Source of the DNA: Harmothoe impar
Taxonomy: Eukaryota; Annelida; Polychaeta; Phyllodocida; Polynoidae
Reading direction: 5' to 3'
Assembly: GCA_947462335.1 (NCBI GenBank)
Contig: OX381713.1
Coordinates: 16,546,381-16,610,380, forward strand
Length of the DNA stretch: 64,000 nt
The notes beneath the pieces were generated by a model. It was not told where the DNA came from. It saw only the letters and a program-made list of their open reading frames with translations, and ran no database searches. The translations under genes were made by a program, and so were the position numbers. Shown piece by piece: positions 1 through 13,200 of the stretch. Positions within the stretch are counted from its first letter, which is position 1. The number at the start of each line of letters is the position of its first letter.

Positions 1-2824
1 CCTTGCTCTTGGCTCCCTGCCCACCATTAGCGCTACCTGTGTGTCGGTCGAAGTAATGGCACAAACTGTCCAACGCACCACAGTACTCATTTACCCGAAG
101 ACTATTCATGTAACTCAGGTAGTGCTGGAATAAGAAAGTGAGCAATTTTAGTAAAGCACAAGATCCCATGTGATATTTATTCTTTATTTAGTTAAAAATA
201 AATGAAAAAGATTTAGAGGATATTCTTCCATAACATCAGTTGGCCGACGTGGCAAAGCTCCCTCAGACAAGATTATTTGAAAATAAGATATGAAAGACAT
301 GGGATTCATTTTTGGATGTACCCTCGTCTTCGGTATGAATACATCGTCCATGTAGACATTGAAAGAGAAGAAGAGCAAAAGGAGATAATCAGAATGGGAA
401 TTACCCTTAATGATGAGTTGTAAGAGTGTATGACTTACAGCTTCAGCTATGTCCGGGTTCCCCGTGAGCAGCTCGTTGATTTTCTGTTGGAGTGGTTTGG
501 GCGGCAGCGCCTCCGACTCATTGTGTTGCAGGAGGGTGGCCTAGGGAAAAAACAGGACATTTTCCTGTCAATTTTTCTGTATAAATAAATGACAAATATC
601 TGTCAAGTTTATACTACTTAAAATGGTAAGCTATGGTAAATCAACCCTACCTGCTTTGAGATGAAGAACTCAGCTTGGCGCTGTGAATACCGTCCCGAGT
701 CAAACCCACTTGTGTTTCTGAAATACAGTGATATAGCAGTTACACACTGACAACCATGAGAAAGTTTCCCTAAAACCTCGTAATGTTTGGTTGCCTGAAT
801 TTAATGGAAAACGTGAGGTATCGCTTCATCTTACTTAGTGAGACAGTGATCGTGTTTTCGCTAGGTACCGATTTTGATTATATTGAAACTGAAAGATTAA
901 TACCGTATTCGACGTAATAAGCGCCCTCCCCCTAATAAGCGCCCCCTTCCCTTTTTGGGGCATTTTTAGACTAGAACAAAGGCTCAAATTTTCCAATTTT
1001 AGAGACAATTAAACTCTTAAGTACTTAAAATGCCATAAAAATAATTTTACAAGCGCCCTGGGCGCTTATTACGTCGAATACGGTATGTGGTTTTTTTTTG
1101 GTATAATCATAATGTATTTCTGGTATAAAGGTAACTTGTTAATTGAGCTTTCCACCTCGGCTACCGCCGCAATACAGGCCTTGTTACACAGCTAGGTAAC
1201 TGTGAATGTATAATAGATCAAACCCTTTTAATACTGGTGTTTTCCACTGACTTACTGCATGGCTGGGCTGTCCTCTGCCGCGTCCTCCCCTGTAAAGTCC
1301 ATCATACTCATGGCCGTGTCATTGAAGCCACACCCCTCTAGACTGTCCATCATGTTGTCAGGCATGTGAGAGGCCACGCCCCCTAGACCCTGGGCCCCGC
1401 CCCCTACCCTCAGCTGCTGTTTAGATGCCCAGCTCTCATAGAACACCTTGTACTTCTGGTGCAGTTTGGTAACTTGACTGAAGGACAGCTTCTCAAAGGA
1501 CAGAACCATTCGACGCACAAATAGGCCTGAAAGAAAAACGTTAATTGTATCCAAAATGCTATTGCCATAAAGTCTCATGTACAAAGTATTGTGTACAACG
1601 TGCGCGTCATACACGAATCATAACCCCAGTGCGGGGTTAGATCTTTATGGCTGTTCAAATTCCCAGATGCGGGTGATATAGGTTTATTTTAGAAGTATAC
1701 AGTACGCTTTAGTCTTTTTCATCGTAAGAAATTTCCTAAAAAAAGAACATGTGTAAAAAGTCTTACCGAGGACACTACTCTTGTGCAGGTTGGGGTTTGG
1801 TTCCATAAAGAGCATGTTGGGTACAGTCTGGAAGAGGTCCATAACAGACCGGATGCCATCCACGCAGAGCTCCTTCAACCTGTAAGGAATAAAAGTTTTG
1901 TTCATGCTCAAGAGTCACCCATTGTGGGGGTGCGGCTTATGCGAGGCTTTTAGGGAGTTAACAACAGTACTAAAAGTAGTCAGAATCAGACCCCTGGTAT
2001 GGCTTTATAATATATGATTCTCCTAAGTTCGGGGTGCGGCTTATACTTTTAAGTGTTTAAACTTTAATAGGCTTTTACGCGAGGAATACTGGTGTGAAAA
2101 TGAATTACTCTGTTAGCATGGTATCCATCAACTTGGGTTTTGCCAGCGGCTGGAGTTTTTGCAGGAGGTCTTTCAGGTCTAAATCAGCGCTCTGTGAAAA
2201 AAGACAAATATGAACTACAGTCAAACCAGTGTAAGTAAAACGCTCGCAAATTTCAACACTTATATTCTCTCTACATATATGAGATTTGCACAACTTCAAA
2301 TTACCGTAAATTCTCGCGTAGAAGCTGTGGCTAGTTTGCAAGTCAGATCGCCGGTGCGGCCCAAGGTCGGGGTGCGGCTTATACGCAAGTTTTTAGATGT
2401 ATACTACAGTACTAACCTCGCCATAATTAGACCCCCAGTGCGGCCTATAGAATTTCCCCAAGTTAGCGGGGCTGCTTATACGCAAGAATTTAAGGTAGTC
2501 ACTATTTCAGCCATCAGTTTATGGTATGCATATTGCATCTATAATATAGATACAGGGGTCCTGGGGGGAAGTTAATAATATAAGACTATATTCTTAATTT
2601 TCACAAACATCAAGACCAACCTGTAGAAGTTGTAGGATGGTGAACATCATTTCGCGCTCCTCCCGCTCTGTGTATGTATTCTCATCGTCAGTGAGGACCT
2701 GACTCCGCTCCCCGAGCTGCACACAGTAGTCAGACACAAGGACTAGAAGTGCCATCTTATAGGGCGTCACCTGGTCCTTCAACGGCTTCTTACCGAACAT
2801 ACCGAGATTCAATAGGTCCCCCAT
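1..2824 (-). CDS. ANAPC5: ANAPC5 (APC/C subunit 5), copy A, N-terminal exons only, partial
   Basis: This is a subunit of the anaphase-promoting complex/cyclosome, the nuclear and cytosolic E3 ubiquitin ligase that drives mitotic exit. APC5 is a TPR scaffold protein. Seven exons are read on the minus strand, in transcript order: 2621-2824, 2109-2191, 1767-1879, 1256-1526, 651-717, 439-540 and 1-124 (cut by the window edge). All have GT/AG borders and phases that keep one frame. Recognisable APC5 stretches are VTPYKMALLVLV in the first exon, LSFSQVTKLH in 1256-1526, SQRQAEFFISKQ in 651-717 and HYLSYMNSLRV in 1-124. The first exon opens with an ATG directly behind an acceptor (TCTACAG), so a 5' exon, possibly coding, lies further upstream and was not found. 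The rest of the gene lies left of the window. Differences from copy B that I checked are synonymous. Confidence 0.9.
901..1085. mobile_element. MITE with perfect 26-bp terminal inverted repeats (TACCGTATTCGACG...), A only
   Basis: The ends begin TACCGTATTCGACGTAATAA and are exact reverse complements over 26 bases. The element is 185 bp and non-coding. It lies in an ANAPC5 intron; the matching place in copy B (near 35432) has no insert. Confidence 0.85.
2304..2493. mobile_element. Degenerate TACCGTAAATTCTCGCG-type MITE, copy A
   Basis: It begins TTACCGTAAATTCTCGCG, contains repeated 'gtgcggcttatacgca' segments, and ends CGCAAGAATTTAAGGTA, a decayed inverted copy of the start. The counterpart in B (37077-37350) has an internal duplication. 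Relatives lie at 33200-33399 and 53447-53672, with scraps at 1911-2090 and 36300-36460. Confidence 0.6.
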
Positions 2825-3075
2825 CTGTAGATACAAATATACAGCAGTCCAACATTATAGCACTCCAATGCACTATATGGGTATATATCTAAAACTGGAC
2901 ATCGACATCCATGTATCAGAGTCCTTCTAACAGAAAGCTATATTCAGTCTCATCAAAGTAGAAATCCATAGGTTGCTATATGAAGGAGAAGGCCATGTTC
3001 ATGCCTATGTGTATGTCTGTGTGGGTGTACATGAGTCTGTGTCCATGAGTGTCTGCATTCATGCTACAGTCATAG

Positions 3076-3777
3076 GGTGTTTTTAGGGAAATTTCCCTTT
3101 TTTGCGATTTTGAACTTTTTTTCCCCCCAAATAGGGGGTTTTTAGGCAAATTTCACTTTTTTGAGATTTTGAACTTTTTTTTCTCGCCAAATAGGTCGTT
3201 TTTAGACAAATTTCACGTTTTTGCGATTTTGAACTTTTTTCTCGCCAAATAGGAGGTTTTTGAGCAAATTTCACTTTTTTGAGATTTTGAACTTTTTTTT
3301 CTCGCCAAATAGGTCGTTTTTAGACAAATTTCACGTTTTTGCGATTTTGAACTTTTTTCTCGCCAAATAGGAGGTTTTTAAGCAAATTTCACTTTTTTGC
3401 GATTTTGAACTTTTTTCTCGGCAAATCAGGTGTTTTTAAGGCAAATTTCACTTTTTTGCGATTTTGAACTTTTTTCTCGCCAAATAGGTCGTTTTTAGAC
3501 AAATTTCACTTTTTTGCGATTTTGAACTTTTTTCTTGCCAAATAGGTCGTTTTTAGACAAATTTCACTTTTTTGCGATTTTGAACTTTTTTCTTGCCAAA
3601 TAGGAGGTTTTTAAGCAAATTTCACTTTTTTGCGATTTTGAACTTTTTTCTCGCCAAATCAGGTGTTTTTAGGCAAATTTCACTTTTTTTGCGATTTTGA
3701 ACTTTTTTTCTCGCCAAATAGGTTTTTTTTAGGTGAATTTCACTTCTTTGCGATTTAGAACTTTTTTCTCGCCAAAA
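3076..3777. repeat. Minisatellite, ~58-bp unit, about 12 copies
   Basis: The unit reads roughly 'tttttaggcaaatttcac' then 'ttttttgcgattttgaac' then 'ttttttctcgccaaatagg'. Periods are 57-61 bp. The strand is T-rich and non-coding. Confidence 0.9.
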
Positions 3778-4479
3778 GCTGCGGAATCTGCCTCCCTGCG
3801 TGATCCCATTGATGGACTCTGGATAGACCCATGCATAGTGAAGACCTACATAGTGGACATGAGGTCAAGTTAAAAAGTGCAAGTCACTTGTTTTGCAACT
3901 TGCACTGAACTGAACCTAATAGCCCTTGACTGGATTGTCAACAATCAATTAAACTATGACCAAACTCCCTCTATTTCGGAGACCAAATACACTATCAAAT
4001 GATTTATATTTTTTCAAAATAACACCCTGTGTAGAATGGCCTGATACTCAGGAATCCTACTGCGAGTAAAAAAATGTCAAATTCTAATTCTAAATACCTG
4101 AAAATTGAGAAATGCTGACATTCACGGTTTATGTAGGAAATGTACTAAAAACAGCAAAAAAAAGGCAACAAAACCCTAATTTTCTCAAAAACTGTTCAGT
4201 AGGATTTTTTCTAACTGAGGTTCCACTGTTTTCTACCCTCATATTACACATTGGCATAGAGAATATATTGACACCTAGTCAGGATTTTGCGCTAGGAGCA
4301 ATCTGTCAGGCGAAAAACAGCCACTAGGATTTAAAGGTATAGGATCTACGAAATCCACACCATAGGTGTGCTGGCCGGCTTCCATCAAGGATTCTGGATC
4401 ACATATATTAGTCTATAATTATAATTGATGCACTACTGGAGCATGATTGCAGCACAGGGCGGAGGGGGGGGGGGGTTGT

Positions 4480-5640
4480 CCTCAAAGGGTTATTGACTAA
4501 GAGTCATGATGCATGAGTGCATGAATGTGCAATTGAAGTATTGTGCCATCCTTAAAGGGTTAGTCTACAGAAGTCATGATGCAAGTCATGATGCATGAAT
4601 GCATCACTATCCAGTTGAAGTACTATGCCATCCTCAAAGGGTTAATATGTAAGAGTCATGATGCAAGAATGAATAAATATCCGGTTAAAGCCCTATACCA
4701 TCCTTAAAGGGTTGTGTAAGAGTCATGATGCATATATGAATCACTATCCAATATACTATGCTTTCATTGAAGGGTTATTATCTAAAAGTCATGATGCATG
4801 AATGCATCACTGTCCAGTTGAATCACTATGCCGTCCTTAAAGGGTTGTTGTGTAAGAGTCATGATGCATGAATAAATCACTGTCCAGTTGAAGCACTATG
4901 CCACCCTTAAAGTGTCATTGTCTAAGAGTCATGATGCATGAATGCATCACTGTCTAGTTGATGTACTGTAGCGTCCTTAAAGGTTTAGTCTACAGAAGTC
5001 ATGATGCAAATCATGATGCATGAATGCATCACTGTCTAATTGAAGTACTATGCCATCCTTAAAGGGTTAATATGTAAGAGTCATGATGCAAGAATAAATC
5101 ACTATCCAGTTAAAGCACTATGCCATCATTGAAGGGTTATTGTCTAAGAGTCATGATGTATGAATGCATGACTGTCTAGTTGATGTACTGTGGTGTCCTT
5201 AAAGGTTTAGTCTACAGAAGTCTTGATGCATGAATGCATCACTGTCCAGTTGAATCACTATGCCGTCCTTAAAGGGTTAATATGTAAGCGTCATGATGCA
5301 AGAATGAATCACTATCCAATTGAAGCACTATGCCATCATTAATGGGTTATTGTCTAAGAGTCACGATGCATGAATGAATCAAGGGTTAATATGTAAGAGT
5401 CCTGCGCTGTCCTTAAAGGGTTAGTGTAGAGAAGTCATTATGCATGAATGTATCACTGTGTAGTTAAAACAGTGTGCTGTCCTTAAAGGGTTAGTTCACA
5501 GAAGATGTCCTTAAGGGGTTAGTGTAAAGAAGGCATGATGCATGAATGCATAGCTGTTCACTTAAAGCATCATGCTGACGTCAAAGGGTTAGTTTGAAAA
5601 GGTATGCTATGCGGCCCTTAAAGGATTAATACAGAGTTAA
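4480..5640. repeat. Satellite-like array, ~70-bp imperfect unit
   Basis: There are about 14-16 imperfect units containing 'aaagggttattgtctaagag', 'tcatgatgcatgaatgcatc', then 'actgtccagttgaagcacta'. Unit length varies through internal deletions. The motif CATGATGCATGAATGCATCA is partly palindromic. Confidence 0.85.
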
Positions 5641-7055
5641 ATTATTCTCTAGGGCTGCATTCATGCATCATGACAGCAAAGGGCATGAATTCATTCAAGC
5701 ATCATGCCGACCTTATCCATCACCCACTGCCAACACCTTAATTTAACTTAATGACCCTCACCTGCCCGGGGACCTGTCGTTATCAGCTTTCTGAGAGCCC
5801 CGTGGCCAAGGTAGTTTCTCACACCCTTACCTGCAGTACCTCAGCACATATATAGCCTCACACGCCAGGTCAGTGCATGTTTACAGTAGGATACCATAGG
5901 GCCGTATAGGAAAGACAAAGGGTAGTTATCAGCTCTCACCCGTGGCCAGGTCTGGCTAAATTAACCACGGCACCTTTGCAGGGCGGGTGGGAGTAATTAG
6001 CAGCATCATAACCACAAATGGAATACGGCATAATAATACACTATGCAGCCCTTAATGGGTTAATACTGAGTAGAATTATTCCCCAGGGCTGCATTCATGC
6101 ATCATGACAGCAAAAGGCATGAATTTATTCAAGCATCATGCCGACCTTATCCATTACCCAAAGAGAGAGACTCAGATTTTAATCACCTTTACCCGCACTC
6201 CATAGTGCTACATATATGGTCGATTCCCACCAAAATGGATCACATGGCTGAATTAACTCGTCATCTGATAATAATCTTATGTAGCTATATTGACTGCCTT
6301 TTTACATTTATCCACATAGCTGATGGTATTATCTACGCATGGGTACCCCCTTTTGCCTATCTAACTCCAATATCAGCGTGTCAACAGCTTAAATTGTGTG
6401 CTTTTACCCTGTTTTTCCACCCGTTTTCAAAAAGATAATTTGAAATATCAATGTTAAAATGTACATTATATAGGTAAAAACCATTAAATGTTTAAGGTAG
6501 ATATATCCAGAGAATCCGATGGGTATGGGTAGTAATTTAGTGTAATTAGAGGGCTATCTGTTACTCCTTTATAAAAATATTGCCATCAATACTGAATGAA
6601 TAATGTGGTGTAGCTTTCTGCATCACCGTACGTAGGTACACAAAAGGCCACTCCCAAATAACAAAAATAAGCTCCAGGGTTATGGGTATGTATCAATATC
6701 TATTACTTATTATATGGGGTTCTTATGATAATAAAATAGAAAACCTGGGGTAATCTGATAATTTTATACAGCCTAACAAACAATGTGGGGTAGCTCTTCC
6801 ATCACCGTGCGTAGGTCCACAAGACAGGGCACTACAGATTTACACTTAATATCTAAGAAAACATGGCTATGGGCACACCTGTCGCGGTATGTACTGCTAG
6901 TGTGTGGAGGGTGGAGCTGCCTGTCCAATAATTACCCTTTGGCATTCCTGTACGACTATGTGTGTGAGGTACTGCAGGTGAGCCACAGACCTTGGTCACG
7001 GAGCTCTCAGAAAGCTGGGAGGTGAGGGTCATTAAGGTGTTAGCAGTGTGTGGCA
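5640..7055. repeat. Direct and inverted repeats inside the A-only insertion
   Basis: A segment beginning 'gggctgcattcatgcatcat' occurs at about 5652-5715 and again at 6090-6157. The reverse complement of about 6965-7050 resembles 5725-5860 (shared 'aacaccttaa', 'ttaatgaccctcacc', 'agctttctgagag', 'cctgcagtacctca'), giving a fold-back arrangement with a loop of about 1.1 kb. No gene is evident. Confidence 0.6.
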
Positions 7056-8117
7056 GTATGTGTGAACAACATCGTACCATTGAAAGCTCAGTAGACCGGA
7101 AAGATTGAACGTGTGATTAACATCACAAATGACTCAGGGTAAGGATGATAAAGTGATTAAATTGGTTGACTGAAAGACAGAATCTATAAATATTATTTCA
7201 GGAACACTGAATTATTTGTCAATTCTGACCGCAGAAACATATTCCCGAGTGAAAACTACCCTCAAATCATGTGTCACACTAGTATGTTATCACATTTCAG
7301 TCAAGCAGGTGGGTGTGGGCGACCAGGTAGGTGTGGGCAAGCAGGTGGGTGTGGGGCCATCTGCCGGCTGCCTGCGTCCTCGACTTTACTTCTTTGCCAA
7401 AAAGCGAGTCGATCACAGTGTAAACGGCAATGATATCTGTTTCAGTTTTGTCGCTTACACATTGATTCCGCCGTCAGTTGCGGTATTGTACACACACACC
7501 CTTGGTGGGAGGAGGAGGGGGACCTTGTGTCAAAAATCACTGGTCTGTACCATACCCCTCAACCAGCCATATCAGCCCCAGCCTCCCCTGCTCACACTCC
7601 TGTACCTAGATTGTATCTGTCCACACATTAATGTAATTCAAGATATTCAAAGATAATGCAGGACCAACACACAGAAAAGGTCTTACAAAAAGTGTCTCAC
7701 CTAGTATTACAAGATACCTGCCATTGACTTAGCACTGGAGTTGTGTGGACCGTAATGTAGACGAAAATCGATTCTAGTACTTAAGAGTTAAATTTCTCTA
7801 AACACTTTTTTTGTTTTTTTTGGTCACGTTTTTTATTTTCAATATTTCAAATGGTTAGAGGTGAATATTGATATAAGTGACTGATGTTCCATGAACCTGA
7901 GTGTCTAATCTGTCCATCTGTCAAGTTTTTGCATTTTTGGAACCATGAACTCATGTCAAAATTCACCCTCAAAAATGAAGTTTCACTATCTTGATGCAAC
8001 CCCTCATGAGGCGTCGCATAAGACTCTGGGTGGTGTACCACCCTGAGTCAATGAGCAGTGCATTGTGGGTTATAATAGAGTGTTTGCCTGTAAGGTGGTG
8101 CAGGTTAGGCTGACGAC

Positions 8118-8237
8118 GCAGGGTTCTGGCCAGCGGACAGCGTAGTGCAATGCTGAAGGGTGGGAGACCATAGAGCCGCAGGGTTCTGGCCAGCGGACAG
8201 CGGAGTGCAGTGCTGAAGGGTGGGAGACCATAGAGCC
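8118..8237. repeat. 60-bp tandem duplication
   Basis: Two copies begin GCAGGGTTCTGGCCAGCGGA at 8118 and 8178 and differ at two positions. Overlapping minus-strand reading frames here come from this duplication and look non-coding. Confidence 0.85.
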
Positions 8238-9283
8238 TGTGTATATAGGGTGCAAAAAGCAAACGAGCCAATGCTAATCCTATGGACGCGCAGTTCCTGT
8301 TGAAACCTTACGGAAAAGTGAACTCCATAACCATGGCCGGGGACTCCGTCGCCGGCCAAAAAAATGAGCCACTGGTCTGAAGTATAAAACTGGGCATCGA
8401 TCACTATAGAGCTACAAAGAGACAGAGAATCGATGTCCAGTAATAATGAGATGAACTAGAAATAGAATCATATACAAAATGTATCTATGCCTACCGTGCG
8501 ACATTAGGTACGTTGAACTTAGGCTATTAAGGCTCAAATAACTGACACTGATGGCTTGATTTTTCTAAACAGTAGCGGCGGGTAAACAACTTGGAACCCT
8601 CGACGGGAGAGGGGAAAAGTGTCAACCCCTCTGACTTTTCTCTGACGTTGTATCAAATTTCCCTGACAACCTCGACATAAACCCAATGTTTTTAAATGAA
8701 TATGCACTCCTTTTAAAGTTATTGACTACATAACAAGTGGTCATTATCTAACAACAGGGGTCTTGTGTTTTGTATGCCCGCAACATTTTTACCCCCTCCC
8801 TCTTGAGGATTTATTAGAATTTTTTCTCCCCTAAAATCATAGCAAAATACAGGCTTTTTCAAAGAAAGTAAGTGACCTTTTTTTGGTATTTCAAAGATTT
8901 TCCCTAACAAAATGATATTTTACCTGACATTTTCAGAAAATCTGAAATTCCCTGACATTTTGCCAAAAATTCTGAAATTCCCTGACATTTCCCTAACCTG
9001 GAATGAAAGAAAAATCCCTGACACTCTCCCTGATGGTGGAACCCTGCGTTGGGCCATAGAGATATATAGACGTCCTTGGTTGGGCTAACATTGTCATTTG
9101 CTGATTTTGTTGACAGATATTATAATTATTCAAATTTACCCCACTTAGTTGAACTTGAACGTGCCCAAAACTAATGGTCGCTAGATTCTGACAGGTGCTC
9201 CCTTAGTGAAGCCTTGGTCGACATCGGTGACTAACCCCACTCAGTGTGTTCGTGGGTGTGAGTGTAATAATTAAATGGCACTT

Positions 9284-9589
9284 AGGGAGTGTTCATTTAT
9301 TAATTACAGGGGTGTGTGTGGTGAGATTTCGCGCGGAGGGGCGAATTTTTTTTACGCCCCCCCCCTCCCTCGAGAGCACGTGGAATGTTTTGCGGCCCCC
9401 CTCACCTAAAGTTTTTCGCCCCCCCCCCCTTTGAACTACAGTAATGCGCGGGCTTTTTTGCTAAAATGGGGCTTGAATTTTTACGCCCCCCCCCCCTCAA
9501 GAGGAGTCAGAATTTTTTACGCCCCCCCCCCCAGGAGGGATCGGACATTTTTACGCCCCCCCCCTGTAACTAATAAATGAACACTCCCT
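9284..9589. mobile_element. G/C-run palindromic MITE (AGGGAGTGTTCATTTATTAA ends)
   Basis: The left end is AGGGAGTGTTCATTTATTAA, and the right end is its near-complement ending AATGAACACTCCCT. The interior consists of long C runs separated by 'gaattttttacg'-type spacers. Length 306 bp. In B only the right half survives (about 41326-41463), the left half being replaced by another repeat. Confidence 0.75.
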
Positions 9590-9829
9590 TATCTCTCATA
9601 GACATAGTCATGCTGTATTACTGTGATGATGGTTCTGTGGTAGGCCCTAGTCACATTGAAACATTGTTCTTGACTTGAGACTGAGACTGAAACTGAGACT
9701 GACACTAGGCCTAGGCTAGGGCTAGGCCTACAGTAGTCAGTCTAGACTCTACTCAGTCTCAGACTCTAGTGACATTGTCAGTAAGTCAGTGACAGACTGG
9801 CAGGTCCATTGCCATTTGAAAATATGCGT

Positions 9830-10220
9830 TTAAACAAACATTTACTCTTTAACATCAACCGTAGATTTTTTAACGATGTAAATAGAGTTGTTATTGATTG
9901 ATCGACCCATAGACCTTACCTTTCTTCCGGGAAATACCCTATAAACGATGAAAATGAGCAGAATTTACTTTCAGAATTCCCGGCAAAACAAATTCAAGGA
10001 GGTCGCCATGTTTTTATAGCGCAGCAGTGAATACTTTATGAAACAATACGAGTTTTTCTGATCCTTTAAGGCAATAAATATTACAGTGAAATAAAGAAAC
10101 CATCATCATATTAAAACTTTTCATATTGTATCTATATTTCTCCTATTTGACTATTTTATATGCATTTACCGCGAGACTAAAACCGGCGTCGTGTCCATCG
10201 TTGCGCGCGCATCATCAGTC
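9830..10220 (+). promoter_or_regulatory. GOLGA2 upstream region, copy A
   Basis: This stretch before the first coding exon is closely matched by 43007-43397 in block B, with far fewer indels than nearby introns. It should hold the 5' UTR and core promoter. 'cgccatgtttttatagcgca' (about 10004) is conserved. The start site is not determined. Confidence 0.3.
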
Positions 10221-13200
10221 ATGGCCGACGCAGCCAAGAAGGAGAAGATCGCTGCGGCGAAGAAAAAGGTAACCATATGCCTTTATCTTAGCTCTGACAA
10301 AGCCAACAACTTGGTAGAAATTACAGCAAATATCCACTTTATACATGGCCCAAATATTGAGAACATAAACCCTTGTTATGTGTGGGAATTCACTTTGTTT
10401 ACCTGAGGTCTGTCAACGAAAAACACGACTGCCCCTGTTAAACGTGTTCTGTTTTGCCCCTCCCTTCACTCCCACACAGTCTCTTGGGGTTCTGCCTGTC
10501 TGTTGGTCCCTTGTCAATCACTGTATGCAAATTTTCCTTATTGCTGACCATCATAGATTCACGTCAACAATTGGCTGTTGTACATGTTCTTGGTGTTTTC
10601 TAATTGTGTCATGCTAAGTCCTAAAATCCTAAGTCCTAAATTCCAAATACACAATCCAAACTGCCTGCTAGTGCCAAGTCAGTCAATGTCAATCACAAAT
10701 CATAACAAGCTGACCAAATCATCAAATGCAGGCCATTCCCAAAGGTGAAGGTCCAAATGCTGAACACATTCTCAAACTGAGTCAAAGACATGATAATGAC
10801 ATACTCAAAATCATAACAAGTCTGACCTAAAACTCGTTGCCAGTACTGGTACTTAGTGGTAGTAGGAATATGTGCCCCTCCCCCCCTTGCACTGTCAACT
10901 GTTACGAGCCATTCACTACCAATGTACCATGTAGAGTATTATACTGGGGGGGGGGGGGGGGGTATTTTCGGCCACTTAAGCTTTAATCTGCTACCACACA
11001 TGGAAATACTTATTTATTCTAGTAATATTTTGTAGCAATATGAGTAGACACAACTCCTTTATTCAATACACTATATATATAGTGCATGACTCATGCTTGG
11101 GGACATCTGCCAATTCTGCACATGCACCAAAAGTGTTATTGGCTTTGATTAGATTCTATCATCTATGTCTATGAGCTCATGATGCCTAATCATAGCCTAT
11201 GACATTGGCTTTAGAATGCCAGACCCCCAAAAAAAGGTGGTCAATGGATTTTGCGCACCTTATTTTCGGAAATATTTTTCTTTTTCTGAAAACATGGATT
11301 TCGGAAATAGAATTTTTTTCAAAATTGATTTTTTTTCAAATGTTACTTCTAGTAAGTAATTCCTCCAGGTAAACTAACACATTTTTGTTGGATGCCGGGT
11401 AAAAAATATTGTTGCTCGCTACACTTTTCCACTTGCAAAATCTAATTCACTCGCTCGCTCCATTTTTTTGAAAAAATAAATTCATTGAGCAACTTTTTAT
11501 TTTGGTGTGGCCTAATGGCTAAAGGACTTATAGATGGCCCAGTAGGCTTAAACAAGGTATCTATACTGAACATGTGCAAAGCATCCATAGCTTCCATTTC
11601 TGAATATTTTACCAATATTCTTTAATACCGGTAGTGGATTAGAGGAACGCCATGTGCAGCTTGTAGGATTTGTCAAGCTATGGGGGCGGCTTATACGTGA
11701 GTTTAAAATATACGCTAGATTTTACCGTAATACGTATCCTGGGTGAGACCAGGGACATGCACTTAATCTGAATCTTTTGATACATTGATTTATCCTATAG
11801 ACTAGCACAGTGTTGCCGAAATAACGCCGGCTTTTGCCGGCGTAAAATCTGAATGGCCGGCGTAGGGCCTTAGGACGCAGGCCAGAATGGCCTGCCATGA
11901 TGTCAGCTTTCTAATGGTGAAAGAATTTTTCAAATCGGCCAATTAGAAGCAAAGATAAGGCCATATTTTTCTTTTTTTTTAAAGTTTTTGCAGTAGTTAT
12001 ACGTTATAATGAAGTTTATGAAAGTACCTTGAAATATCAAAATTCATATGGCCTGTGTGAGAATGAAATGGCCTGCGTAAGATGCCAAGACGCAGGCCAC
12101 CTTGGCCTGCGTTGAGAAAAAGTTTTCGGCAACACTGCAGTAGCATTATTCATTTAAATTATTGATATCCTTGGACTTGATATTATCCCCCCCCCCAAAA
12201 CACTAAATTATCATTAAAATAAAATTAATCTGTAACCACTCTCCTTCTAAAAGTGTGAAGCTGAAGATGGGCCTGAAGACACTGAGCAGGTTTGCTGTCC
12301 TTCATTTATCACTTCACAATCAGATTTCCATTCCTTGATGAACAAGACAATGACATTGTAATGTACAAGGATTGAATGGATGGAGTTCACCACTGAGGGA
12401 GTGCTCATTTTTTAACAACAGGGGGGGGGGGGTAAAAAATTTGGACCCCTTGACCGGGGGGGGTAAAAAATTTAGACCCCTCTTGGGGGGGGTCAAAAAA
12501 ATTCAACCTGTTTTGAGGGAAAAAGCCCGCGCGTTACTATGCTACAAAGGAGCGCGAACGCACGCGATTTTCGGCCTGCCGGGGGGGGGTAAAAAATTTC
12601 GACCCCTCTAGGGGGGGGGGTGAAAAAATTTTGCGCGCTCCGCGCAAAATCTCACGCCCCCCCCTCCCCCCTGTTGTTAAAAAATGAGCACTCCCTTAGG
12701 TATCACTATCAGATAAGAGAGCAAAATGTATTTGCCCTGGTTACATTAGTCACATATAATTGGATGACCGCCAATAGAGATGGGTCCTCTCTGTGTTGCC
12801 TAACGACGAGAGGTTGGTATAAAGCATGAAAATCATTCAAAAGAAATTGTTTCACAGACAATGCAAACTTTGAGTGCATACCAACATGGACCCATCATAA
12901 CCAGTCGTCAAATTCAATTCTGCCTTTAAATAATTCTTAAAAAAAATAAAATGGCAGCAGTTTCCAATTTAAAAAAAAGATATTTTCCGGTCAGCAAGCC
13001 TCTTTATAGAATTGTACCTGAGCTAAAAAACACACTCACAGACGAACAATTGAGATGCGTTTGTTGTCTTTGTTATCACAGTAAAGTAACTTACTGTTTG
13101 CTGTTTTCCAAAAATGGATACACATATTACAATGTCATGTCCACCATTCTGTTTGGTGCCAATGCGACTCTAAATTATCCCGCATGCTGGTTATAAAGTG

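Larger units (their letters stand above)
2837..8441. mobile_element. 5.6 kb insertion present only in block A, with nested satellites
   Basis: In B the flanks meet directly (37684-37690: GATACAA|TAATGAG). The insert contains the 58-bp array, the 70-bp array, fold-back repeats and a 60-bp duplication, and no recognisable gene. A 12-bp inverted pair, ACTGGACATCGA at 2894-2905 and its complement at 8430-8441, may be remnants of terminal repeats. Because the left pair member is not at the junction, the element type is open. Confidence 0.55.

Noticed and set aside
3083..3274. 63-codon minus-strand Lys-rich repetitive frame
   Set aside because: Translation of the 58-bp T-rich minisatellite.
7216..7656. 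146-codon plus-strand frame
   Set aside because: It contains simple GVG repeats from 'ggtgggtgtgggc' sequence and no recognisable fold, and lies inside the repeat-rich A-only insertion.
7969..8404. Three overlapping minus-strand frames of 61-100 codons
   Set aside because: They read the same 60-bp duplication in different frames, giving repeated YGLPPFS-like or WSPTLQH-like words. No splice or domain support.
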